The notes below the pieces were generated by a model, which did not search any database, was not told where the DNA came from, and saw nothing but the letters and a program-made list of their open reading frames with translations. Of a stretch of DNA of 64,000 nt, positions 53,108 through 61,556 are shown piece by piece. The position numbers and the translations under genes were made by a program. Every line of letters begins with the position of its first letter. Positions within the stretch are counted from its first letter, which is position 1. This stretch comes from an uncultured Verrucomicrobiota bacterium (GTDB taxonomy: Bacteria > Verrucomicrobiota > Kiritimatiellia > SS1-B-03-39 > UBA6053): positions 1 through 64,000 of the forward strand of contig CAKZLZ010000034.1 of the NCBI GenBank assembly GCA_937127435.1. The letters run 5' to 3'.

Positions 53108-54637
53108 TCAAATATCAAAGCCCACATCCCCGTCCTCTTCCCCGGAACCCGGGTCAACAAGTGCATCCGCTTGTTGAATATTGTCCGCCTGGGTGGTGGG
53201 CAAATACCGATAATAAACCATAAGACCCAATGCACCCAGGGTTGTATTAAAGACCGGGCCCCGGGCTTTCCCTTTTACAGAATAACAATCCCAATGCCCG
53301 TCCGAGGCCTGATTTTGTGCCAGTGCTTTCACCATCGCCGCCATATAGCGGGTGAAATTCTTGCCATTGGGATCCTCCTGAAAGAAGGCCTGTACGGTAT
53401 AATACCAAAGCATGATTTCCCCTCCATGTTCATCCTTTGTCAGCGTTTCCATATTTCCCCAGCGGGGCAGGTGATCCGTATCGGCAAACTTCTCAATAAA
53501 CTTTATAGATTCCCGCGCCTCTTTAGATTTTGCCCGGCCGGCAAGATGGAGTCCCAAGGTTCCGGCGGAAGAGATGATCATGCGGGGACCGCGACTATCC
53601 AGCTTGCCCGCATTCGTAACCACATAATAAAAAGGCCGCTCCCCATTGTCATTTCTCTTAGAGCCTAAAAGCATCCCATCCATGGCTTTTTGGAAATATT
53701 TTTTGATTTCCGGATGGTCAGGCAGGGCAATCGACGACGCTTTGAGGGCCTGTACATGCCATGCACCCGCAGATATATCATTCCGGGTCTCGATTTTATA
53801 CTCATAATCATAGCCCCCGTTCGGCATTTGACCCTTCATAATGACATTCACCCCGCGTTCCAGAGGTTCACGCAACAGCATATTATCGGTCATGGTATAC
53901 GCTTCGGCAAGCGCATAGGTGGCCATCGCATGCCCATAAACTGTGTGATGCCCCACGGGCTGAAAAAGCCCCTTGGAATCCTGATTTTCCACCAGAAAAC
54001 GAATCCCTTTGGCAACCGCTTCCCCGAAATCAGCCGATGCAGGCGTCTCCCCATGCGCCAAAAAAGCCAACAAGGCCAAACCCGTATACCCGGCACTGCT
54101 TCCCCCGGAAGCCGTCCCCTTTTCATTCCAGGATCCATTGCTTTGCTGATGATCCCGTAACCATTCCAAGGATTTTAATACCGCCGGCTCTGAATATTTT
54201 TCCAACCCTCTTCCGTATTTGGCGGCGGCCGCCTGACGGGCTTTCGGAGTGCGCCCCACCAACAGACCGGTCATCACCACCGGACTGGAGACATCGGACA
54301 TCAGATCAGAAAGACTGGTCATATCCGTATTGCTCACGTCTGCCACTTCCTCCGGCTGTTGCTCGAAATCAGTTTCCATCGGGGTATCTATCGTAAAATC
54401 CACCAACTCATTCAGTTCGTCCGGATCCACAACCTCTTCCGGCTCCAACTCTTCTTCCAGATCGTCGATATCTTCCTGGGTAGCCGGATCAATCACCATG
54501 ACCTTGGAGACATCCGGCTCCATTCCCTCCGAAAAAGTGATAAAGGTGACCAAAGCCAGCACCAGCAAGGCATTGATAATCACGGAGATGAGCACACTGG
54601 AGGTGTGTGCGAGTTTTATAGATTTTTGTACATTCAT
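53108..54637 (-). CDS. toroid paralog 4: membrane-anchored prenyltransferase-repeat protein
   Basis: The start is placed at 54637 (MNVQKSIKLAHTSSVL, 509 aa), matching the paralog 3 N-terminus; the ten extra track residues are unlikely. Membrane segment, acidic linker and the VMTGLLVGRTPKARQ block equal paralog 3. The middle (GAWHVQALKA, MIISSAGTLGL, ESIKFIEKF, HLPRWGNME, GPVFNTTLGAL) is instead closest to paralog 2. The end (YRYLPTTQADNIQQADA, then DGDVGFDI) returns to paralog 3. The gene is therefore a mosaic. No DxDD motif. Function unknown. Confidence 0.85.
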   Translation of the reverse strand: MNVQKSIKLAHTSSVLISVIINALLVLALVTFITFSEGMEPDVSKVMVIDPATQEDIDDLEEELEPEEVVDPDELNELVDFTIDTPMETDFEQQPEEVADVSNTDMTSLSDLMSDVSSPVVMTGLLVGRTPKARQAAAAKYGRGLEKYSEPAVLKSLEWLRDHQQSNGSWNEKGTASGGSSAGYTGLALLAFLAHGETPASADFGEAVAKGIRFLVENQDSKGLFQPVGHHTVYGHAMATYALAEAYTMTDNMLLREPLERGVNVIMKGQMPNGGYDYEYKIETRNDISAGAWHVQALKASSIALPDHPEIKKYFQKAMDGMLLGSKRNDNGERPFYYVVTNAGKLDSRGPRMIISSAGTLGLHLAGRAKSKEARESIKFIEKFADTDHLPRWGNMETLTKDEHGGEIMLWYYTVQAFFQEDPNGKNFTRYMAAMVKALAQNQASDGHWDCYSVKGKARGPVFNTTLGALGLMVYYRYLPTTQADNIQQADALVDPGSGEEDGDVGFDI

Positions 54638-54735
54638 GGTCTGATAAGTTTCCTGATTCTTGAACAACCGGACCTTAGTACTTTGAAAGGATAATGTTTA
54701 GGGAAAAGAGAAAGAATTGTTTCAATTCATTATTT

Positions 54736-55926
54736 TCATCGAAGGTAGGGGTAATACACCATCAACGTCATGGCTCCCAATGCGGTATTTACCACGGACC
54801 CCAAACGCTTCCCATTCTCCGCAAACCCGTCCCAATGCCCGTCATCCGCTTGAGTTTCCTCCAAGATTTCCACCCATGCGGACTTAAAGCGACTGAAATT
54901 TTCCCCTTCGGGATTTTGCTGAAAGAAGGCGTGCACCGCAACATATCCAAAAAGTATTTCTTCCCGGGGCTCCGCTTTGATCTTCAAATTTTCCCGTGAG
55001 GGCAAAGTATCCGGCTGGGTAACTTTTTCTAAAAATGTAATGGATTCACGGGCCGCTTCTGATTCAGCGCGTCCGCTAAGATGGAGAGCGAGTGCCTGGA
55101 CAGCCCTGAGGGTTTTATTCGTATCGCCATTCGGAGACAGTGCGGAGCGAAGAAGCAACTCGTCCACGGCCAGTTGCAACAACTTTTCAACTTCCAAATC
55201 TGCACGCAGGGTCAACGATGCTGATTCTAAGGCCAGAACCTGCCAAATTCCGGTCAGGAGATTCTCTGCATTTTCCCCCTCCGCTTCGACATCGAATACT
55301 CCCGGATCCGTCAGTTGTATTTTCATTACGTTCACCCCGCGTTCTAAAGGCTCCCGCAGCAGAATATTGTCGGTCACTTCGTAGGCAGCCGCCAACGCAT
55401 AGGTGGCGATGGCCTGTCCATTCGCGCTGTAAGCGCCCCTCGGCCGGAAAAATCCTTTTTTATCCTGATGTTCAACCAGAAAACGAAGCCCTTTCGCGAC
55501 CGTGGGGCCGGAATCAGAAGAGGACGGCGTATCCCCATTGGCCAAAAACGCGAGCAGAGCCAATCCTGTACAGGCCACATTCCCCTCTCCCTCGGGCGTT
55601 CCCAAAGCATTCCAGGATCCGTCTTTCCGTTGATGCTCCTTTAACCAACTCAGGGCTTTCGGCACGGCGGGTTCTGCAAATTGCGCATGGTAAGCTGACC
55701 AATCAAAGGAAAGTGGCGTCATTCCTCCGGAAGGGATCACGACAACCGCCCCCTCGTCTTCATTCAAATGTTCAATTTCTTCCTGCGCCACCGGGGTGAT
55801 CACCATCACAGAGGAGGAATCATCGGTGCCCGGTCCTTCAGAGAAGACATGCAAGGGCAGCAAGGCCAACAGGATCCATAGGGACCGGAATTTGAGGACG
55901 GTACAAAGAGGATTTTCAATTTTCAT
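54736..55926 (-). CDS. toroid paralog 5: divergent, tailless prenyltransferase-repeat protein
   Basis: A 396-residue protein. Instead of the membrane anchor it has a signal-peptide-like start (FRSLWILLALLPLHVFSEG). The linker is short (VITPVAQEEIEHLNEDEGAVVVIP). Repeats include LSWLKEHQRKDGSWNALG, FLVEHQDKKGFFRPRG and ETQADDGHWDGFAENGKRLG. It stops at MVYYPYLR, so the acidic tail found in the other five is absent. It lies with paralog 6 as a more diverged pair (both have GTPEGEGNV). It may be soluble in the periplasm. Confidence 0.8.
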   Translation of the reverse strand: MKIENPLCTVLKFRSLWILLALLPLHVFSEGPGTDDSSSVMVITPVAQEEIEHLNEDEGAVVVIPSGGMTPLSFDWSAYHAQFAEPAVPKALSWLKEHQRKDGSWNALGTPEGEGNVACTGLALLAFLANGDTPSSSDSGPTVAKGLRFLVEHQDKKGFFRPRGAYSANGQAIATYALAAAYEVTDNILLREPLERGVNVMKIQLTDPGVFDVEAEGENAENLLTGIWQVLALESASLTLRADLEVEKLLQLAVDELLLRSALSPNGDTNKTLRAVQALALHLSGRAESEAARESITFLEKVTQPDTLPSRENLKIKAEPREEILFGYVAVHAFFQQNPEGENFSRFKSAWVEILEETQADDGHWDGFAENGKRLGSVVNTALGAMTLMVYYPYLR

Positions 55927-56044
55927 GGTTTTTTGAAGGTCCGGATTTCAGACCAAAAGAAACCTTAGAGCTTTAGAAGAATGAAGTTTAGGAAAAAGAA
56001 CATCAAAGGGAGACTTTAATGAAAACACCCGTTCCACTGGAGAT

Positions 56045-57283
56045 TTAAAAATCAAATTCGACACCTTCCTCTTCTTCGACCTCATCCGCTTCCTGATCGA
56101 ATTCACCGGGCACGGGAATATACACATAGTTTACATGATGAAACACGTAAAAAACCATCAGAGACATGGATGCGAGAGAGGTGTTCACCACCGGACCCAA
56201 GCGCTTCCCTTCCTCCGTATAGCCGTTCCAATGTCCATCTTCCGCCTGATTTTGAACCAGGGCTTTCACCAATGCCGGCATAAAGCGCCCGAAGTTGTCC
56301 CCGGCGGGATCTTCACAAAAAAATGCATTCACAGCCAAATACCAAAACAAAATCCCACCTCCCGGTTCCGCATCCACCTTGGAATTCCCCCACCGGGGCA
56401 CCGTATCCGGCAGGGTATATTTTCCCAAAAACTGTATCGCCTCTCGAAGCTCTTCGGAATTCATGCGTCTTGCGAGATGGAGCGCAAAGGCCTCCGCGGC
56501 CACAGTTGTTTTATTTACCTCTTGCTTCCCGGATCGTAGGAGCATCTCATCCATAGCCAATTGCACGAGTTTTCCCACTTCCGGATCCCCGCGGAACACC
56601 CAGGAAGCCGATGACAGGGCCTGCACCTGCCAAGCCCCGCTCAAAGTCCCCCTTTTCTCTTCCGGATTACCCATTTGTAAACGCATCACCTCGATCCCGC
56701 GTTTCAATGATTCGCGTAACACAGGATTTTCAGTCATAATAAAGGCCTCCGCCAAGGCATAGCTGGCGATGGCCTGTCCAGTGACGGGGTCAGCATCCAC
56801 CGGCCGGAAGACACCCTGTTCATCCTGTTGCGCCACAAGATATTGAAGTGCCTTGCTCACCGTTGCACCGTATTCCGCCGAAGCTGGCGTTTCTCCGTGG
56901 CCTATAAATGCAAGTAAAGCCAGACTGGTACAGATCACATTCCCCTCTCCCTCCGGAGTTCCCTCTACATTCCAGGATCCGTCTTTTTGTTGATGCGTCT
57001 TTAACCATTTCAGGGCTTTCGAAACTACCGGTTCCGAGAATTTTTCCACCCCGCCACCGTATTGTGCCTCCGCCGCCTGGCGGGATTCCGGCGTGCGTCC
57101 CTTAAACAGGCCCATCAGCACCGGACTGGAAACCTCAGGCATTAAATCATCCAATTCATCCCGGGCCGCTTCTTCAGCCCGGCCGGGACCGATCAAAAAG
57201 CACAACAGACAGACGCCCCTCAAAAGAACAGAATTGAAGGACAGGGAAATTCTCACACCTTTTAATGCCTTTTCTACTTTCAT
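56045..57283 (-). CDS. toroid paralog 6: prenyltransferase-repeat protein
   Basis: A 412-residue protein and the first of the array in the direction of transcription. A signal-anchor-like segment (ISLSFNSVLLRGVCLLCFLIG) is followed by ELDDLMPEVSSPVLMGLFKGRTPESRQAAEAQYGGG, a shortened version of the linker of paralogs 3 and 4. Repeats: LKWLKTHQQKDGSWNVEG, YLVAQQDEQGVFRPVD, VQNQAEDGHWNGYTEEGKRLG. The tail is VEEEEGVEFDF. No catalytic Asp motif was found. It is divergent from sdhC with about 165 bases between starts. Confidence 0.8.
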   Translation of the reverse strand: MKVEKALKGVRISLSFNSVLLRGVCLLCFLIGPGRAEEAARDELDDLMPEVSSPVLMGLFKGRTPESRQAAEAQYGGGVEKFSEPVVSKALKWLKTHQQKDGSWNVEGTPEGEGNVICTSLALLAFIGHGETPASAEYGATVSKALQYLVAQQDEQGVFRPVDADPVTGQAIASYALAEAFIMTENPVLRESLKRGIEVMRLQMGNPEEKRGTLSGAWQVQALSSASWVFRGDPEVGKLVQLAMDEMLLRSGKQEVNKTTVAAEAFALHLARRMNSEELREAIQFLGKYTLPDTVPRWGNSKVDAEPGGGILFWYLAVNAFFCEDPAGDNFGRFMPALVKALVQNQAEDGHWNGYTEEGKRLGPVVNTSLASMSLMVFYVFHHVNYVYIPVPGEFDQEADEVEEEEGVEFDF

Positions 57284-57388
57284 GATTTAAAAGGACGTAA
57301 TACATTCACCACATTGTCGCAAGAAACCCAATAAAACGCGATGTTTTGGCTTAAGTAAAGAAATCTCACCCTTTTTATCGTTATTTAT

Positions 57389-57417
57389 TTGTCAAATACC
57401 CGGAACGTTCGTAAAGT
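57389..57417 (+). promoter_or_regulatory. candidate promoter of sdhCAB
   Basis: TTGTCA and TAAAGT are spaced 17 bases apart, ending 33 bases before the sdhC start. The -35 is good and the -10 weak. It is the best match in the divergent gap between sdhC and toroid paralog 6. Confidence 0.45.
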
Positions 57418-57450
57418 GCGTTGTCGAAAATATTTAAGGAAGCTCCACAC

Positions 57451-58221
57451 ATGATAAATTTGAAAGAACCGCAGGTCTCCTCCGTTTGTAAAAAGATGCT
57501 AACCGGAATCACCGGATTGTCTCTGGTAATGTTTCTGGTCGCCCATCTGATCGGAAATCTCACCTTGTTTGCCGGTCCCGATGTCTTTAATGCTTACGCG
57601 CAGTTCTTGCATCATTTCATGCATGGCATGTTCATCCGCATTGCCGAAGTGGGACTCTTGGGTTTCTTCGCGCTGCATATCTGGTCCGCCCTGAGCGTAC
57701 AGCGCAGCAAAAAGAAAGCCCGCCCTGCCGGATACGAAGTGAATGCCTACGCTGGTGGCGCCAGCAAAAAGAGTATTCACTCTTTATATATGGCCGTAAG
57801 CGGAATCACCATTCTGGTATTCATCATTATCCACCTGATCAACTTCAAGTATGCCGATCATGATGTGGTAGGAACCATGACCATGGAAAACGGTATTGAA
57901 GTCACCAATGTCTATAAACTGGTGGTCTTAACCTTCCAAGGCAACTTCGGATTGGTTCTCCTTTATATGGTCGCCATGGGCTTCCTCTGCTCCCACTTGC
58001 TGCACGGCATTTGGAGTGCGATTCAAAGTTTGGGACTCACCCGTCCTTCCACCATCCCCTACCTGAATTTGGTGGGAATGGCCATTGCCGTCGCCCTCGC
58101 GGTCGGCTTCCTCCTTCTGCCCTTGCTCATCTTCATGATGCGCGGCACTTTCGATCCCGACGCGGTTCCCGAATACGGAACCCACGCCCGCCTGATGCTC
58201 GCCCCCTGGATGCTCGGTTAA
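57451..58221 (+). CDS. sdhC: succinate dehydrogenase cytochrome b558 subunit
   Basis: The track starts at a TTG (57421). The ATG at 57451 (MINLKEPQVSSVCKKML, 256 aa) has AAGGAAG nine bases ahead and is preferred. The protein has five membrane helices (for example MLTGITGLSLVMFLVAHLIGNLTLF, ALHIWSALSV and TILVFIIIHLINF) with several His in helices for two b hemes. This is the B-type, single-anchor subunit used with menaquinone, in line with the men genes in this window. The sdhA gene follows after 24 bases. Confidence 0.92.
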   Translation: MINLKEPQVSSVCKKMLTGITGLSLVMFLVAHLIGNLTLFAGPDVFNAYAQFLHHFMHGMFIRIAEVGLLGFFALHIWSALSVQRSKKKARPAGYEVNAYAGGASKKSIHSLYMAVSGITILVFIIIHLINFKYADHDVVGTMTMENGIEVTNVYKLVVLTFQGNFGLVLLYMVAMGFLCSHLLHGIWSAIQSLGLTRPSTIPYLNLVGMAIAVALAVGFLLLPLLIFMMRGTFDPDAVPEYGTHARLMLAPWMLG

Positions 58222-58245
58222 CCCATTTGAAACAAAGGTTCTAAA

Positions 58246-60171
58246 ATGATCAAAAAACCAACCCTCGACGCAAAAATCCCGGAAGGTCCCATCGGCGAAA
58301 AGTGGACCAATCACAAATTCAACATGAAATTGGTGAATCCGGCCAACAAACGGAAACACGAAGTCATCGTGGTCGGTTCCGGACTGGCCGGTGCCTCGGC
58401 CGCGGCCTCCCTCGGAGAACTCGGCTACAAAGTGAAATGCTTCTGCATTCAGGATTCCCCCCGCCGCGCCCACTCCGTGGCCGCTCAGGGAGGCATCAAC
58501 GCCGCGAAAAACTACCAAAATGACGGCGACAGTGTTTACCGTCTCTTTTACGACACTGTAAAAGGCGGAGATTTCCGTGCCCGCGAAGCCAATGTACACC
58601 GTCTGGCGGAAGTCAGTAACAGCATTATCGACCAATGTGTTGCCCAGGGTGTTCCTTTTGCCCGTGAATACGGCGGAACCTTGAGCAACCGTTCTTTCGG
58701 TGGCGCGCAAGTTTCACGTACCTTTTACGCACGTGGCCAGACCGGCCAGCAGTTGCTCCTCGGTGCCTACGGCGCCCTGATGCGTCAGGTGGATGCCGGC
58801 AGCGTGGAAATGTTCACCCGCCGGGAAATGCTGGACGTCGTGGTCGTCGACGGCAAAGCCCGCGGCATCATTGTCCGCAATCTGGTCAGTGGCGAACTCG
58901 AAGAGTACGCCGCCGACGCGGTACTGCTTTGCACCGGCGGATATTCCACCGTATTCTATCTGAGTACCAACGCGGTAAACTGCAACGCAACCGCCGCCTG
59001 GCGCTGCTACAAGAAAGGCGCTCATTTCGCCAATCCTTGTTTCACGCAGATTCACCCGACCTGTATTCCCCGTTTTGGTGAAACCCAATCCAAACTCACC
59101 CTGATGAGTGAATCCCTCCGCAATGACGGTCGGGTATGGGTTCCCAAAAAGAAAGAAGACGACCGCAAACCCATCGATATTCCCGAAGCGGAACGTGACT
59201 ATTATCTGGAAACCAAATATCCGGCCTTCGGAAACCTGGTTCCCCGCGATATCGCCTCCCGGAACGCTGAAGAAGTTTGTGTGCAGGGACGCGGCGTAGG
59301 CCCCACCGGTTACGCGGTCTACCTCGACTTTGCGGATGCCATCAACCGCCTGGGTAAAGATGTGATCGCCGCCCGTTATGGCAATCTCTTTGCCATGTAT
59401 CATGAAATTACCGGTGACGATCCCTACGAAACCCCGATGATGATTTATCCCGCCCCGCATTATACCATGGGCGGACTCTGGGTGGATTACAACTTGATGA
59501 CCACCATCGAAGGTCTGTTCGCACTGGGAGAAGCCAACTTCTCCGATCACGGTGCCAACCGCCTCGGGGCTTCCGCTCTGATGCAGGGTCTGGCCGACGG
59601 GTACTTTGTGATCCCCTACACCCTGGGCAACTACCTCGCCACCGAAAAACCGGCACCGGTAAATACCAATGCCCCGGAATTCGCGGAAGCGAGAAAACAG
59701 GTCAGCCAAGGCATTAAAGACCTCATGAACATCAACGGCAAAACCACCGCCGATGAGATTCACCGTCAACTGGGCGATGTCATGATCGAATACGTCGGCA
59801 TGTCCCGCTCGGAAGAAGGTCTGAAAAAAGCCCTGAAGAAAATCCCGGAAATCCGCAAGAAGTTCTACGAGGATCTCTGCATTCCCGGAAATACCAAAGA
59901 CTATAACAAAGAGCTGGAAAAAGCTGCCCGGGTAGCTGACTTCCTCGAACTGGGTGAACTCATGGCCCGTGACGCACTGGAACGTAAAGAATCCTGTGGC
60001 GGACACTACCGGGTGGAATCCCAGGACGAAGAAGGCGAAGCCAAACGCGACGACGAAAACTTCTGTCACGGCGCAGTATGGAAATTCAAGGGCGAAGGCA
60101 AAGTGCCTGAACGCCTGATCGAAGAACTCCATTACGAACACGTCATTCCCAGCAACCGCAGTTACAAATAA
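58246..60171 (+). CDS. sdhA: succinate dehydrogenase/fumarate reductase flavoprotein subunit
   Basis: A 641-residue flavoprotein of normal length. The FAD Rossmann motif is [21 protein letters not shown]; the covalent-FAD His lies in [14 protein letters not shown]. Substrate-site segments [14 protein letters not shown] and [28 protein letters not shown] are present, as is the C-terminal cap ([30 protein letters not shown]). It oxidises succinate, or reduces fumarate, in the membrane complex with SdhB and SdhC. With menaquinone the reaction can run either way. Confidence 0.96.
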   Translation: MIKKPTLDAKIPEGPIGEKWTNHKFNMKLVNPANKRKHEVIVVGSGLAGASAAASLGELGYKVKCFCIQDSPRRAHSVAAQGGINAAKNYQNDGDSVYRLFYDTVKGGDFRAREANVHRLAEVSNSIIDQCVAQGVPFAREYGGTLSNRSFGGAQVSRTFYARGQTGQQLLLGAYGALMRQVDAGSVEMFTRREMLDVVVVDGKARGIIVRNLVSGELEEYAADAVLLCTGGYSTVFYLSTNAVNCNATAAWRCYKKGAHFANPCFTQIHPTCIPRFGETQSKLTLMSESLRNDGRVWVPKKKEDDRKPIDIPEAERDYYLETKYPAFGNLVPRDIASRNAEEVCVQGRGVGPTGYAVYLDFADAINRLGKDVIAARYGNLFAMYHEITGDDPYETPMMIYPAPHYTMGGLWVDYNLMTTIEGLFALGEANFSDHGANRLGASALMQGLADGYFVIPYTLGNYLATEKPAPVNTNAPEFAEARKQVSQGIKDLMNINGKTTADEIHRQLGDVMIEYVGMSRSEEGLKKALKKIPEIRKKFYEDLCIPGNTKDYNKELEKAARVADFLELGELMARDALERKESCGGHYRVESQDEEGEAKRDDENFCHGAVWKFKGEGKVPERLIEELHYEHVIPSNRSYK

Positions 60172-60194
60172 ACCCTTCTCCAAGGTCAAAACAC

Positions 60195-60938
60195 ATGAAA
60201 GTAAATCTCAAAATTTGGCGGCAGGCAGGACCGGATGCACCCGGTAAGCTGGTCGATTATAGCGTGGAAAATATTGATCCTTCCCAGTCTTTTCTGGAAA
60301 TGCTCGATACCCTGAACGAACAACTGGTCAAATCCGGCCAGGAACCGGTCGCCTTCGAAAGTGACTGCCGTGAAGGGATCTGCGGAAACTGCGGTCTGGT
60401 CATCAACGGCGTCGCCCACGGTGCCAAGGGCGGCTGTACCACCTGTGAAATCCGCATGCGTCAATACAATGACGGCGACACCATCACCGTGGAACCCTTC
60501 CGCGCCAGAGCCTTCCCGCTGATCAAAGATCTGGTGGTCAACCGTACCGCCTTTGACCGGATTATGAGCAAAGGCGGATATGTCGCCATGAATGCCGGTT
60601 CCGCCCAGGATGCAAACCTGCAACCCATTCACCAGGACCTGGCCGAAGCGGCCATGGATGCAGCCTCCTGCATCGGTTGTGGTGCCTGTGTCGCTGCCTG
60701 CCCCAATGCAAGCGCCAGTCTGTTTGTGGGTGCAAAAGTTTCTCAATACACCTGGTTGCCCCAGGGACAGGTGGAACGCAGCACCCGCGCCTTAAAAATG
60801 GTCAAACAAATGGACAGCGAAGGCTTCGGCGATTGCTCCAACCACGCGGAATGTGAAGCGGTATGCCCGAAAGAGATTTCCATCGCCAACATCAGCCGTA
60901 TGCGGCGTGAATTCTCCAAAGCGCTGTTTGCACGTTAA
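60195..60938 (+). CDS. sdhB: succinate dehydrogenase iron-sulfur subunit
   Basis: A 247-residue protein with three Fe-S clusters. The 2Fe-2S site is CREGICGNCGLVINGVAHGAKGGCTTCEIRM. The C-terminal ferredoxin domain has CIGCGACVAACPN and CSNHAECEAVCPKEIS for the 4Fe-4S and 3Fe-4S clusters. It carries electrons from SdhA to the quinone site. It ends 33 bases before a strong terminator, so sdhCAB is a complete operon. No sdhD is needed in this class. Confidence 0.96.
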   Translation: MKVNLKIWRQAGPDAPGKLVDYSVENIDPSQSFLEMLDTLNEQLVKSGQEPVAFESDCREGICGNCGLVINGVAHGAKGGCTTCEIRMRQYNDGDTITVEPFRARAFPLIKDLVVNRTAFDRIMSKGGYVAMNAGSAQDANLQPIHQDLAEAAMDAASCIGCGACVAACPNASASLFVGAKVSQYTWLPQGQVERSTRALKMVKQMDSEGFGDCSNHAECEAVCPKEISIANISRMRREFSKALFAR

Positions 60939-60970
60939 GCAACCGCGACACCGCTCTCCAGCGGTGAACC

Positions 60971-61004
60971 AAAAAAAACCTCATGGCAACATGAGGTTTT
61001 TTTT
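60971..61004 (+). terminator. intrinsic terminator of sdhCAB
   Basis: AAAAAAAACCTCATG-GCAA-CATGAGGTTTTTTTT has a seven-base GC-bearing stem extended by A-T pairs, a four-base loop and eight T. It starts 32 bases after the sdhB stop. The A-run in front would let it also work on the minus strand. Confidence 0.95.
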
Positions 61005-61049
61005 GTGCTGTTGGAAAACACCTCTTTTCATTTTCGACGACCCAAATGC

Positions 61050-61556
61050 CTTTTCAGTCCCGCATACCCGGGTTCCGCGTACCCTTCGCGTAAACGCTTG
61101 GAACTCTACCTCTGGTTTTTGCGCGGGTTTTAGATTCAAGTTCCGACTTCAGGTGCAGCCGTAGTTCCATCGCCCCGATGGAAAACGAATGCTTTCGTAT
61201 TTACCGCGGGGGCCCCTGGCCGCTGGGGCGTCCTTCGGGCAGGCGCGGAACTACGCCTTGAAACTTCAGGAGCCGAACCATCTGGGATGGAACCCGGAAC
61301 GTTCCCGCCGGCTTTTGCGCGGATGTCGAGTTCGGAGTCCCGCCTTCAGGCGGTTCGACGGAACGCCTTCAGGCTTCCGGTTTCGGAACCCGGGTTCCGC
61401 ACAGCCCTTCGCGTAAACGCTTGGGATGAACCCTCTAAAGATGGAACTCTGAACTTTCCCAATGGGAACAGAGGCTGGGTTCGGAGTCCCGACTTCAGGC
61501 GGTTCGACGGAATGCCTTCAGGCTTCCGGTTTCAGAACCCGGGTTCCGCGCACCCT
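61050..61556. repeat. dispersed GTTCCGC/AAACGCTT repeats, three copies
   Basis: No gene is visible in this gap. Copy A (61331-61421) and copy B (61480-61556) share TTCGGAGTCCC(G/C)xCTTCAGGCGGTTCGACGGAA and GCCTTCAGGCTTCCGG. They also share the block GAACCCGGGTTCCGC. Copy C (about 61060-61100) has only the end (CCCGGGTTCCGCGTACCCTTCGCGTAAACGCTT). A reverse-oriented relative lies at 29694-29726. Between copies is CGGGCAGGCGCGG, also near 25630. Copy B runs into the stop of the LacI gene. Confidence 0.8.

Noticed and set aside
48823-57283. squalene-hopene cyclases or a terpene pathway
   Set aside because: The repeats fit the fold, but no DxDD motif is seen, the anchors place the domain outside the cytoplasm, and no other terpene gene is near.
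58714-60189. 491-aa minus-strand ORF opposite sdhA
   Set aside because: It is the mirror frame of a strongly conserved gene; its residue pattern (many Phe, Gly, His) is typical of such shadows.
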